From positions 39,616,342 through 39,680,341 of the forward strand of contig CM063506.1 of assembly GCA_032207245.1 (NCBI GenBank): 64,000 nt of DNA. The letters are read 5' to 3'. Made by a program: the position numbers and the translations under genes. Shown one piece after another: positions 51,484-64,000 of this stretch; positions within the stretch are counted from its first letter, which is position 1; each line of letters starts with the position of its first letter. Below the pieces are notes generated by a model. It worked only from the letters and a program-made list of their open reading frames with translations. It searched no databases and was not told the DNA's origin. This stretch comes from Pardosa pseudoannulata (taxonomy: Eukaryota > Arthropoda > Arachnida > Araneae > Lycosidae).

Positions 51484-52226
51484 TCTTGCACATATTGATT
51501 TCAAATTTTCACAATAAATACAATAGAGATCTACGATAAAAATTACACTTTTTGTTGTTGTTCATTTCATTTAGTATTTATAGTACTTGTAATGGAATTT
51601 TTAAACATTATTTTAGCTTTTTTGAAAATTCATTCCCCTAGTGTAATATTCTAATACTTTTTTAAAAATTTTAAAAAGCTTGAAATTATATCTAATGATT
51701 GTTGTGTACAAAAAAAAAGAAACAATTATTAATGAAACTAACTTTGTGTTGTTGTCACTTCGTGTCAGAAATCTTTGAATAAAGATCTCACTTCAATTTA
51801 TTAATAAAAGTTTTTATTTTTTAGAAACAAAGTAAATTCAACAAAACTAATTAAATAAAAATAGAGAAAAAAATGGTGAAAATCCCATGTATTTGCTATA
51901 GTAATTAAAAAAGATATGATAAGGAGAAAAAAAAAATCTTCCAATCAAATTTGGTTAAAGTTGATATGTTGATTGTATTATTTCAGTTCATATACAACCT
52001 TAAGCAAAGGGTGTATATGAACTGCAATAATACCTTTGTATTCTATAACTGATGACTCTATAGTGCGATGTAAACTGTTACGGAGACTAAGGGTGTCGCC
52101 TAGTATCTCTTCACAAACAGACAAAACTAGCATTAAATGTTCGGTCATATTTTCCATTAATTATATTTTCATTAATACTTATCTAATTTTTTTAAACAAT
52201 TAAGTGTTTTATGTAGACAGTTTTAA

Positions 52227-53028
52227 TTCCTTCCCTGTTTTGCCCGTACGCCGTACGGGCACAACTTTCGGGCCTTTACTGATTTGCCCGTACGGCGTAC
52301 CGGTAATCTCATTTTTATTTCGCTTGCACTGTTTCGGCTGTATTTTTCTAATTTTAGTAACAAATTATTCGTATAGATGACGATAGTTGTCCAGTAAATG
52401 ATAGTTTGCAGTTTATTGTATTTTCTACTCTGATTGGTTCAAATTCTGATTGGTTTTTTCGTATGTTTTGTATCAGAAGACGAATTGTTATCTTTGAGTG
52501 TATAGCTTTCTGTTTATATTTTACTAACAGCCTGATAATTTTATTGATGTAAGAGTTGAATAATATATTTTTACTTTTAAATAATGGATAATTCAGAGCG
52601 TATGGAGCTAATTTCTTGTGATTCGAACTGTGACTCGGAATCAGAAACTGAATTATCTGTAAATGATAGTAGCGAAAAGTTACTAGATGACTTGGATAGT
52701 AGTGACTCTGATAGTAGTACAGATGGAATCAGTCAAGCAAGACAATTTTTAAAATTAATTGTGATAATCCTTCGGATCCGCCTCCTAGATTTGCTTTTAC
52801 TGGAATTCCAAAAATTAACTTGGATATCGATGAGACTAAAGGTAAACTTCAGTTCTATGATGCTTTCATAGAAAGAAAAAAAGTTGTAATAAATGCTTAA
52901 AAATATTAGAAATGTTAATTTTAATAACATATCTTTACTTAAAAATGTAAAATAAGCAAAAAAAAATGCAATAAAAAAATGTGACATTTTTTTGACGAAT
53001 TCTGGAAAGAAATGAAACTGTCAAAGGG
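52227..53028 (+). mobile_element. Internally deleted piggyBac-type DNA transposon, 802 bp
   Basis: The element is flanked by TTAA at 52223-52226 and 53029-53032, the target that piggyBac elements duplicate. The right terminus read inward is CCCTTTGACAGTTTCATTTC, a canonical piggyBac start. The left terminus (ttccttccctgttttgcccg) has decayed relative to it. Just inside the left end is a perfect 21-bp palindrome, TGCCCGTACG-C-CGTACGGGCA (52241-52261), and its last 15 bases recur inverted at 52286-52300. Subterminal repeats of this kind are usual transposase-binding or structural sequences. Inside lies the N-terminal third of the transposase only; the catalytic core is absent, so the copy cannot move itself. 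Confidence 0.8.
52584..52900 (+). pseudogene. piggyBac transposase N-terminal fragment with frameshift
   Basis: The ATG at 52584 opens an acidic, Ser/Asp-rich leader (MDNSERMELISCDSNCDSES and on to SDSDSSTDGIS), as found at the N-terminus of PGBD-type transposases. Near 52725-52735 the reading shifts to the frame containing 52763. There it gives DNPSDPPPRFAFTGIPKINL and then DIDETKGKLQFYDAFI, matching the conserved entry into the DDE_Tnp_1_7 domain (F-x-G-x-P-G-I ... F-F). It stops at 52898-52900. All catalytic Asp regions are missing, and the right terminus follows within 130 bp. The result is one frameshift plus a large internal or C-terminal deletion. Confidence 0.82.
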
Positions 53029-53491
53029 TTAATGAACTTTCTTGTAAAAACAGACTGACAATTGAGTACCTAACTTTAAGTACTAAGTGTCTTTATTCTT
53101 CTTATAATATCTTATCTATATGAAGCTGGATTTTCAGCTGTCTCTGAAATAAACAATAAATATCATTGAACAAATGCACTCCTCACATTAACTTTCTGAC
53201 TTGCCACTGAAGATTTTCTAAATTTCTATTAATTTTTATCTTATTTTGTCAATTAAAATTATTTAACTTTTTCTATTAAAATGTTGTTTAGATTTTTAGG
53301 CCTGATTAAAATCATAGTACTTGCCTTTATTAGCATTTTCCATGCATGATTTGTTGCCCATTTAGAGCACCTTATAAATAGAGTAACATTGCATGAAGGA
53401 ACACAAAAATACGATCAAGCCTCATTCGGGAATCGAACAGATAAACATCGGGTGGGTGATCAATACGCTAATCACAATAAAAACTGCTAGC

Positions 53492-54530
53492 CACATTAAT
53501 TTGAATATTTAACAATATTTATTTGTTATTATTTAGATCTTCGATATGAAAATTTTTGATAATAGTAAGAATAAACTATCAATTTACTAACAATAAACGT
53601 TTACTGTTTAAAAGATAGATGTTTTAATAACAAACACAATGTTTAAAACATAAAATTTTGCATAGTCATATTAATTTGAATATTTAACAATATTTATTTT
53701 TTATTATTTAGATCTTCGATATGAAAATTTCTGATAATTGTAAAAACAAACTCTCAATTTACCAACAATAAACTTTTACTGTTTAAAAGCTAGATGTTTT
53801 AATAAAAACACACAGTTTAAAACATTATAAAATTTTGAATAGTCACATTAATTTGAATATTTATTTGTTTTTATTTAGACCTTCGATATGAAAATTTCTG
53901 ATAACTGTAAAAATAAACTCTCAATTTACCAACAATAAACTTTTACTGTTTAAAAGATAGATGTTTTAATAAAAAACACACAGTTTAAAACATTATAAAA
54001 TTTTGAATAGTCACATTAATTTGAATATTTAACAATATTTATTTGTTATTATTTAGACCTTCGATATGAAAATTTCTGATAATTGTAAAAACAAACTCTC
54101 AATTTACCAACAAAAACTTTTACTGTTTAAAAGCGAGTTGTTTTAATAAAAACACACAGTTTAAAATATTATAAAATTTTGAATAGTCGCATTATTTTGA
54201 ATATTTATTTGTTATTATTTTGACCTTCGATATGAAAATTTCTGATAATTGTAAAAATAAACTCTCAATTTACCAACAATAAACTTTTACTGTTTAAAAG
54301 ATAGATGTTTTAATAAAAACACACAGAGTTTAAAACATTATAAAATTTTGAATAGTCACATTAATTTGAATATTTAACAATATTTATTTGTTATTATTTA
54401 GACCTTCGACATGAAAATTTCTGATATTTCTAAGAATAAAATCTAAGAATTTTCCCAACAATAGACCTTTATTGATTAAAAGATAGATGTTTTAATAAAA
54501 AACACACAGTTTAAAACGTAAAATTATGCA
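53492..54530 (+). repeat. About 172-bp tandem array, six units
   Basis: The anchor cacattaatttgaatattta occurs near 53492, 53667, 53844, 54012, 54188 and 54357. Shared blocks are accttcgatatgaaaatttctgata, aataaacttttactgttta and gatgttttaataaaaacacacag. The middle units are the most alike. Confidence 0.9.
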
Positions 54531-55139
54531 ATCTTTAATCGATGATCTCTTCAGTTGTATTGTTTCTTATTTTATCTCACATATAAAATTCGTCTGTCTA
54601 GTAAATTTCTTTTTAAGAGCATTAGAAAAAAATAAAATAAAAATAAGTTTAAAGGAAACCAGTCTGCATAATTACTATAATTTTTTCCAAAAATGTTGTT
54701 TCAAATCAACCTTATCATTTACAATTTAAACCTACAAAAAATATTTAAAGGGAAAAGAATTTAAATTCGCTTTACGTATCTTTTATTTTCATTGCAGCAA
54801 TTTCAGATTAATTCATAGATTATCTATGATTACGGTGCTGCCGTGATGAAAGAAAGGTATTTGAAATTTTTTTTTATCTGATATGAAGGGCAAATATACA
54901 TTGAATTGTTCTCGAAAGAGGTGTAATTTTCTTTTTCCCATTTTTTTTCAACGAAACGAAAAAATAAAAGATGAAAAGAGAGTGATATATCAAACAAAAG
55001 TTATAGATGTATTTTACGGGTCTATTTCAATCCTAAAGATTGCAGTTTTTACTTGCAATTATAAAAGAAAATGAATAAAAAAAAATAGTTACAGTGCCAC
55101 ACGAATGGGGATTTACTTGAAGGGAAAAAAAATCAAAGA

Positions 55140-55830
55140 ACCGTAAGCAAAGACGAGCCTGAATGTGAACAAAACAAAGCAAAAATAACCGGCTGCCTAA
55201 TAAGAAATGAAGTGAAGAGAATAGTTGGAGGCGTGGCTATTCTTGCGATCGGATACTGATGAGCAAAAAAAAAAAGTAGGGACTATAACAATAACAATAA
55301 AAAAATCATACGGAAGAGAAAGCTGCAGAAAAAAAAACAACACAAAGCAAACTTGCAAAAACATAACAAAGAAAAATATAAGTACGCGAAAAAGAGGGTT
55401 AGACTGAGTACAGACTCATTTATCAATGTCAGAGGGAAGGAGAAACTTCAGTAGATCCGCGGACTCCCCCCCATCTCCGGATCACTACGGATCCCATAAA
55501 ATGCCAGTGACATCTGCTGTGGGGTATCCGCACCTCGAACTGAAGACCTCCCTTCCCTCCCTGTACAGTACCTCAAGCCAGTGCTTCGTCATCGTTTGCA
55601 CAAATACAGAGAATGTGCTTTTTCCCCCTTTCATGTGTTGCTCCAGAGCTTTTTCCTCCCAACAGACAACTGTATCTGTTCATCCCAACCGCCCTTCTCT
55701 CTGATTCGGGGAGTTCAGTTGTGCCATGACGGTTACAGATTGCGATTTAAAAGTGTCGCCAAAGGAAAGTTTTGATTTTTCAAGAGTCGCCAAGGACAGG
55801 GATGATTGGCATTTGTCGTGGCTGTTTCCA
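55140..55830. other. G+C-rich intronic block containing a candidate exon
   Basis: The most G+C-rich block right of the dac exon, with gatccgcggactcccccccatctccgg and ccgcacctcgaactgaag. It may be an undescribed exon (listed separately), a promoter-like island or a conserved element. The sequence left of it (54780-55140) is ordinary. Confidence 0.4.
55433..55704 (+). CDS. Candidate exon of unknown identity, possibly an alternative dac 3' exon
   Basis: A possible acceptor (tttatcaatgtcag) precedes an open frame that reads GRRNFSRSADSPPSPDHYGS, then HKMPVTSAVGYPHLELKTSL and PSLYSTSSQCF, ending at a stop at 55702-55704. Against the AT-rich background its codons look coding-like, and entry phase 1 would match the exit phase of the exon at 34241-34324. 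Against it: the polypyrimidine tract is weak, the product resembles no DACH segment that I know, the later half is less protein-like, and the conserved coiled-coil exon would have to lie between or be skipped. Confidence 0.2.
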
Positions 55831-56894
55831 AAATAGGTATAACCAATGCTTAGTTTTAAAATAACGCTACGCACATTAAAAATAAGAAGGCCGTAAAATT
55901 CTAGGTAGAAAAACCTTGAACCTTGTTTATAACTGTATTTCAACTTTTATACTATGTTGACTAATTTACCCTTTAAAGTTTTGAGTATTACTCATAATTA
56001 AAATGTCAACTGTATCACCATAGGTTAACATTCAAATTTTAATTTTAATTTGTTGTTAGTTTTGCAGTCAACAGAAAATATTAAACTTAAAAATTAGTAT
56101 AAGAAATTATCAAACTTCATTTATCCCAAATTCAAAAATCGTAAAACTGTCACGTTTCTAAATCCAAGGCACTTTAAATATTCAATAATGAGTAGTTTTA
56201 AAAAGATTAATTGCACATTTTGATAATTTAAAAGAATAGTGCAGTGACATTAAGCTGATTTATTTATTAGTGAAATAAATGAAGGAAAAATTGGTATTTT
56301 TTAAAAGAATGATAAACGTTCAACTGTTAAACTGCTTTAAAGTGCAATTTCTGTATCAAGTTGCAAACTAAAGTAAATTAAATGTATATCGCTGCAATAT
56401 TAAGGTGCTATATCTATTAATCCTCACATAAAGGAAAAATTAATATTTTATATAAAAGTTCATAAACATTCAGTTGTTAATTTTTTTAAAGTGACAATTC
56501 CCATGAATAAGACACATTTAGTGGGAAAATCTTGTATTAAACTTTCTCTTCGTTTGATAAGATGCAGTGAGTTTTTTTTTAAATATTTTTAGAAGAATCA
56601 GTGGTCTAATTTAGTAAATATGGTCACTTAATTTTATAAAGCAGAGTTAAAATTTTATTTAGGTTAATTTCAGTTAAATCATAATTATATAATGAAAATT
56701 TAAACTCATAAACAACTGTTTTACCAGATTCAAGTATTTTTCATATTGAAGAAGAAATTATGTCAATTTTTTTTATAGAATCTAGTCTTATTTATCTGTT
56801 TTTATCATGTATATTTTATCCAAAGCATGGATCTGATAATCTTGTGATCTGCTCTTTATGAAATAAAAATAATTTGATATTTCGTAAAATATTG

Positions 56895-58075
56895 CCTAAA
56901 TAGCCACCTTACTGAATTATACATAAATAGGTAGCTAAATCTAACATTTGAAAAGTGATACCACAAATTATGGTTTCAAAAACAGATACCGATCTAGGCT
57001 AAGAATCTTATATAAACTATCTCATTAGTAGCATAATGACTCTTCATTCTGACTTCCGAGAAAGTTTTGAAAGCGTTCTTCCTTTGTAATGGGTCCAAAT
57101 GTGTGTTGGACTCTTTCGAATGTAAACATACATATTCAGATGAATCTATACCTTTCAGCAGCAACTTATTGAATTAACTAACCATAAAAAGAAATCTTAA
57201 GTCCAACGTTTAAAAAATCATACCAAAAATTGTGGTTGAAAAAACAGGACCGATCTACGTTAATAATCTCATATCAACTATCATATCAGTAGCATAATGA
57301 CTCTTCATTCGGACTTCCGATAAAACTTGAAAAAAGTTCTTCACTTGCTCATTTCAATTAGGTATTAAGCACTTTTGTAAAACTATAAAACTAACAGTTC
57401 AAATGAATCTACGTTCTTGCAGAAGCACCTTCCTGAACTATCTATAAATATAAACTAAATCTAACGTTTGAAAAATGATATCACAAATTATGGCTGCAAA
57501 ATCAGATACCGATCTACGTTAATAATCTCATATCAACCATCTCATTAGTAGCATACTGGCTCTTCATTTTGACTTCCGAGAAAGATTTGAAACATTCTTC
57601 CCTTGTGATGGGATCAAAAGTGTGTTGGACACTTTTGCGTGTAAACCTACATGTTCAGATGAATCTATGTTCTATCAGGAGTAATTTACTGAATTAACTA
57701 ACCATAAAAGAAATCTAAGTCCAACGTTTAAAAAAAATAATACCATAAATTGTGGTTGATAAAACAGATACCGATCTACGTAAATAATCTCATATCAACC
57801 ATCTCATCAGAAGCATAATGGCTCTTCATTCTGACTTCCGAGAAAGATTTAAAATGTCTTTCCTTTGTAATAGGTCTAAATGGGTGTTGGACACTTTCGT
57901 GTGCAAATATCAGATGAATCTATTTTTTTGTAGATGCACTTTACTGAATTATACATAAATATGAAACTAAATCCAAATTAATAAAATTATAAAATTATTC
58001 AATAATTTGAAAAATAATATCACAAATTGTGGCAAAAGAAGATACCGATCTATGTCAACAATCGGTATATAATTT
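56895..58075 (+). repeat. About 261-bp tandem array, five units
   Basis: The anchor accgatcta occurs at 56988, 57249, 57508, 57770 and 58043, with tctcattagtagcataatg and tcttcattctgacttccgag in each full unit. Family-B SINE insertion follows the last, partial unit. Confidence 0.9.
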
Positions 58076-58092
58076 CGGTAGATATCACTTTA

Positions 58093-58270
58093 GGTTTGGT
58101 TTGGTTTGAAGTGCTACGGTCTACTTTTTGCAACACGAGGGCTAATGAGACCGGAACCTACAGCTTAAAGCCGATTTCGAACGGCTACGAACATCCATGC
58201 TACTGTGGGATTCGAACCCTCGAACTCCGGTTCCGAAAGCCAGCATCCTAACCAATCGGCCATCATGCGG
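58093..58270 (-). mobile_element. tRNA-derived SINE, family B, with 8-bp target duplication
   Basis: It is flanked by TCACTTTA at 58085-58092 and 58271-58278. The minus strand has the A-box-like GGCCGATTGGTTAGGATGC and the B-box GGTTCGAATCC, and ends in CCAAACCAAACC. It matches the 38.5-kb copy over the body (gctacggtctactttttgcaa, gggctaatgagacc, aaagccgatt). It was inserted at the edge of the 260-bp array that ends near 58075. Confidence 0.82.
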
Positions 58271-58499
58271 TCACTTTAAAGATCACTTTAAAGATCAAAA
58301 TCTTTTATATAAATCTTATTTTTACGTGTATATTAAATACATAAAAACTAAAATTCTTCCGACATAAATACGTATTTGTATTATTTCACTTGGGGATTAA
58401 TGGTAAGATGTTTGTGATGGTAAAAATTTCGTGGGCACATTGATTGAGAACCCACTCACTTAAATGAATAAAATATATTAAAAGAATTTTCGATAGTAC

Positions 58500-58775
58500 T
58501 ACATATGTCGCCAAGATGGCGATAAACATTTGCATTAGAGTAGAAGATTTCATGATAAATTTCGAGGATTCATCTTACAGACTCATTCAAATCGAACATC
58601 CAAGAAAGTTTTGTTGACAGAAAAAAAAATCAGGAAAGAAGTTAAAAAGAAAAAGAAACTGAAACTTTTTAACAACAAAAACTGATGCGGGGGAGAGAGT
58701 GATGAGGATAAATGCGAACAAGAAGTCAGAGGTTCCGACTCAAAAGGAATTCGAAAGAATTTTTTTTTCTCTCTT
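58500..58775. other. Small G+C-richer unique block
   Basis: Contains tgtcgccaagatggcgataa (a cgccaagatggcg YY1-like core) and actgatgcgggggagagagt. No frame of note. Confidence 0.25.
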
Positions 58776-59102
58776 AATATTGTTCACTACGTGGATTGAT
58801 TGCTTAAATATTCTTTTCTCTTGTCTTGAATGGGTTTTAAAAGATATATTCTGTTTTATATTCTGATGAATTGTAATTCTACAAGGATGTTTGGGTAGAG
58901 TATGGTAGAGAAATGCAACTCAGTGACATTTACTAGAATTAGATGTTGAATCTTAAAATAAGATATGTTTTAGAAAAGTCAAAACTTCTCACTGAAGAAG
59001 AATTTGAAAAATTTTTTTGAAAAATATCAAATACTTTTTATAAAACTGAGAAATTTGCGTATTTTTTCTTCAAATAGTATTTTCGTCTTCCATGATGTAT
59101 AC

Positions 59103-59820
<718 letters not shown>

Positions 59821-60086
59821 AATATGGGCGAGACTCATTCAGAAGCACAACACATTTTATTTCTGGTGAGATACATGAAATCTATACAACAGGCCAGAAC
59901 TTTATGAACACTGTGAAAAAACACATACCGTTTTAAGTAGGGATTTCTCAGGGAAAAGAACTACGAATAATCCCTAAGCACAATTGATCACGTGATGAAA
60001 AATAGAATCACTGCGTAAACCCCAACATAATTTATAAACAGAAATTATTAAATTAATATTAAAATAGGTAAATAATTGATTTTAAT

Positions 60087-60410
<324 letters not shown>

Positions 60411-60689
60411 CATTCTATGTTTCAAATTTATTACAGATATGCAGGCATGTAGTTGAAAAAATATTTCCTACCTACTTTTACGTTTTCTTTTCACGGATAT
60501 CGAACAATACAGATAAGTCTGTAGAATTGTGTCAAATTTTGTGCATTACATTCTTAAAATTCTGAATGACATATAAGCTAGTTTCAATAAAAAATTCGTC
60601 ACAAATATGTATATGTGTATATGTACAATGATATACATATATTATTTATATTTGAAGTTAAAAATATTAAAATTGTGAGACCGTTCTAG

Positions 60690-61130
60690 AAAAATTTTTC
60701 ACGATGCGTCTTCTCCATTATTGTTCCTTTCCCAGCCGTAGAAAGCAATTCCAATTCCGTTCTGAATATGCACCATAAAGATCACCTAAACATGACGTCT
60801 ATCCGAAATTCAGACTGTAAAAGATCTCTCGCGTATCCCCTTCTTATGATTATTGTTCTACTTTTTCCATTCTCGTAATATTCGGTACTTTGTCACGCTT
60901 TGCAGACACCACAATGAATTACTATGGGTTACTTCGGCGAGAGTTTGGAAACGGAGGAGGAGGGGTGACTAAGAGTCGTTTTGTTCGAACGGCCACTCTA
61001 TAAGAACTTTTGTCTTGTGTCATTAAGTTCGAAAGATTCGAAATGGATCGTAGATGGAATGCTTTAGAGCCATTCGGAACTGAATGAGCCTAGAAATAAT
61101 GGACGCTGCGACAGGAAAAAGAGGAAGATG
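60690..61130. promoter_or_regulatory. G+C-richer island at the start of the 61-63 kb array
   Basis: Contains cacgatgcgtcttctccatt, cttcggcgagagtttggaaa and cggaggaggagggg, and runs into the block at 60983 that is later duplicated at 61403 with loss of CpG. No coding signal. Confidence 0.3.
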
Positions 61131-63280
61131 TATTCATTTCCAAAGCGAAATGAGATTTATGCTGTTTTCTAAAATTATTGAAAGGGAATTTTATGCTCCA
61201 TTCACATTTACTGGACACATTGGAAGTTCGGGCTACTTAAGTTAACTGAATACAGCAAGGCATAAATTGAGTTTTAGATTAGAAATTAGGCGTATTTCTT
61301 TTTTAGTATGAAAATATTCTTCACTGTTCTACGGTATAAGATATTTCCCAGATTAAAAGCTTATAAATATATTTATACATATCTGTATATAAAGATTCAT
61401 TAGTTGGAACGGCCACTCTATAAGAATTTTTGTCTTGTGTCATTAAGTTCACAAGATTTGGAATGAATCATAAATGGAATACTTTAGAGTCATTTGAAAT
61501 TGAATGAGGCTAGAAATAATGGAAGCTATGACAAAGAGACTATATTTACAAAGAACAGAGAAGAGCAATGAGATTTATGCTGTTTTCTAAATTACTAAAA
61601 AGTAATTTTATGCTCTATTCCCTTTAATATAGGATCGTAAAGGATGTTCGATATACTAAAGCAAATTTTTTCCGGGAAGGAATAATTTTTGATTGGGATT
61701 AACAGATAAGGATATTTTTAAAATCCTCTGAGATTCATGTAATTAGCAAACTTAAAAACTGTAATACTCATACAGGAAACACACTTACATAAACAACTTA
61801 CATAAACAAATGTATATATTTATATAAGCTATATAGATTCAAATGAAATATCCTAAAAGATAATACCATTTTAAATGCTACAATGCTCTATGCATCATTT
61901 AAAAACATCGAAAAGTATAAAATACTATAAAAAATAGATAAAATCGAAAAAATAGAATCTCTAAGATAGACCAAAAACAACCAGTGAAATGATGTTTCTA
62001 AATGACTGGGGGGAGCTGAAATCCCCACTATGGTTAAAACCAGTTTTTATGTTGCAACAACACTCTAAGATGTCGGAAACAGTATACAACCACAATAAAA
62101 GTATATAAAATGAGTATAAAATAGGGGAAGAGTCTCATAAGGAACACCAAGCAAAAATTAAGCAATTATTGAAAGAATAAACAAATCTTGAAACAGTAGT
62201 TGAAACCTGGCTACACTTAGTTAAATAACACTTAGTTCAGAAGAAGTCTAGTAAGACAATCAATGGGCGCTATGACAAAGAGACTATATTTACAAAGCAC
62301 AGAGAAGAGCAATGAGATTTATGCTCTTTTCTAAATTACCAAAAAAGAAATTTTAAGCTCTATTCACCTTCATGTAACAACGTATAGGAAGTTCGATATA
62401 CTAAAGCAAATTTTTTCCGGGAAGGAATAATTTTTGCTTGGGATTAAAAGTTAGGGATATTTTTAAAATCCTCTGAGATTCATGTAATTTTCAAACTTAA
62501 AAACTGTAATACTCATACAGAAAACACATGTACTTACATAAACAAATGTATATATTTATATAAGCTATACAGATTCAAATGAAACATCCTAACGTAATAA
62601 ATTAAAAGGTAATACAATTGTAAAGGCTGCAATGTGCTATGCAGCAATTAAAAACATTGAAAAGTATAAAATACTATGAAAATAGATAAAATCGAAAAAA
62701 TAGAATCTGTAAGACAGACCAAAAATAACCAGTGAAATGATGTGTCTAAATGGCTAAAGGGAGTTGAAATCCCCCACACTGGTTAAAACCAGTTTTTATG
62801 TTGCAACAACACTCCCACACGTCAGAAACAGTATACAACCACAATAAAAGTATATAAAATGAGTATAAAATAGGGGAAGAGTCCCATAAGGAACACCAAG
62901 CAAAAATTAAGCAATTATTGAAAGAATAAACAAATCTTGAAACAGTAGTTGAAACCTGGCTACACTTAGTTAAATACCACTTAGTTCAGAAGAAATCTAT
63001 TACGGCATTCAATGGGAGCTATGACAAAAAGTCTATATATACAAAGCACAGAGAAGAGCAATGAGATTTATCCTATTTTCTAAATTACCAAAAAAGAAAT
63101 TTTAAGCTGTATTCACCTTCATGTAGGAACGTATAGGAAGTTCGATATACTAAAGCAAAATTTTGGAGGGACGGAATAATTTTTGCTTGGGATTAAAAGT
63201 TAGGTATATTTTTAAAGTTACCTGAAATTCGTGTAATTAGCAAACTTAAAAATACAATACTCATACAAAAAACACATATG
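60983..63280 (+). repeat. Compound array: 420-bp duplication then about 746-bp units
   Basis: The block gttcgaacggccactctataag (60983) recurs as gttggaacggccactctataag (61403). From gctatgacaaagagactata the repeat has anchors at 61525, 62269 and 63018, with shared blocks including gttcgatatactaaagcaaa, ggttaaaaccagtttttatg and caagcaaaaattaagcaatt. The last unit is cut off near 63280. Confidence 0.88.
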
Positions 63281-63893
63281 TACTCGAGCACTGGGCATTT
63301 ATTACTTCAGTCTATGTTTTTGAGAATCAGGAAAAAAATCCCGTCAGAAAATCGCTTTCTTTCCTTTGGTGGCTGCGAAATTAAAGATTAAAATATAGAA
63401 TTGTGCATTGGGAAAATTTTGAGAAACTTTAGCGGCATTGATTTTTTATATTTTACACACACATATATGTGCTTGAGTGTGTTTAATGATATAAAGTAGC
63501 GTGATAACTTATTAAACTCTAAAATAACAGATAACGCGTGGAATGGTAAACGTGGCTTTCGACCTAACATGTGTATATCAATGAGATATTTAATGCCAGA
63601 TAATTTTTTAGAAGTTTATATTAGGGTTTGAAGGTTGTGAGAACTCGCTTTTCGCTATTTTGTGCATGGTTATGCTTAAAACTCTAAGCCGGGAGGGCAT
63701 CTAGAAATACAAATTGGCTAATCTAATGTTCCAGGAAATACATTTTTTTACCCGATTGTATGACTTTAATTACTATTGTATCCAGGGGATTTCCTGCATT
63801 TAATGGATTTACATCATGGATAAAATGGATACAAAATTTTAAACTTTTACTTCAGCATTTTCTACCATTCAGTATCAAAATTATACGTTATAT

Positions 63894-64000
<107 letters not shown>

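Noticed and set aside
35525..54530. Regularly spaced repeats that might suggest a CRISPR array
   Set aside because: Units are 43-450 bp, contiguous and diverging along their whole length, without conserved repeats separated by unique spacers, and the DNA is eukaryotic.

Overview
The window is eukaryotic, AT-rich nuclear DNA consisting almost entirely of intron. There are no operons or bacterial features, almost all open frames are short, and the longest ones are translations of TA microsatellites or low-complexity runs. The single confident host coding feature is an 84-bp exon on the + strand (34241-34324) with clean splice sites. It encodes the start of the C-terminal coiled-coil box of a Dachshund/DACH homologue. 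If that is right, the window is the middle of a dachshund gene, with more than 34 kb of intron to the left and more than 29 kb to the right. The exon wording, the types of mobile element and the base composition suggest an arthropod, plausibly a chelicerate such as a spider. That taxonomic guess is inference.

Layout, left part (1-34240): a G+C-rich island abuts a tandem array of Helitron 3' ends (1.2-2.3 kb). Next come diverged repeat units leading into an island (3.5-5.5 kb), a piggyBac-type MITE (6.0-6.6 kb) and a 265-bp foldback element (7.3-7.6 kb). A repeat family with its own island follows (7.6-8.7 kb), then a 1.3-kb segmental tandem duplication (9.5-12.1 kb). A 5'-truncated non-LTR retrotransposon with a 9-bp target duplication sits inside a tandem array (13.2-14.4 kb). 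Further arrays lie at 15.3-16.1 and 17.4-19.0 kb. A six-unit array of about 450-bp units (22.2-25.3 kb) carries a 765-bp Helitron with a decayed OTU protease domain. A tRNA-derived SINE lies at 26.3-26.6 kb, an island at 28 kb, and long TA microsatellites at 29-30 kb.

Right part (34325-64000): a second copy of the first SINE (34.9-35.2 kb), a 107-bp array (35.5-36.3 kb), a second SINE family (38.4 and 58.1 kb) and a 43-bp minisatellite (39.0-39.3 kb). Nested 300-bp and 166-bp arrays lie at 43.0-44.8 kb, arrays at 47.6-48.9, 53.5-54.5 and 56.9-58.1 kb, and a decayed, internally deleted piggyBac transposon at 52.2-53.0 kb. A G+C-rich block with a possible exon lies at 55.4-55.7 kb. A roughly 700-bp TA/TACA microsatellite lies at 59.1-59.8 kb and a 745-bp-period array at 61-63.3 kb.

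The most interesting pattern across the window is that G+C-rich, CpG-bearing intronic islands repeatedly abut tandem arrays. In several of these the unit next to the island keeps CpG sites and the distal units show the matching TG/CA decay. The best single element is the Helitron at 23799-24563, whose boundaries are confirmed by sister repeat units that keep the empty site. No CRISPR array, rRNA gene, tRNA gene or complete transposase gene was found.
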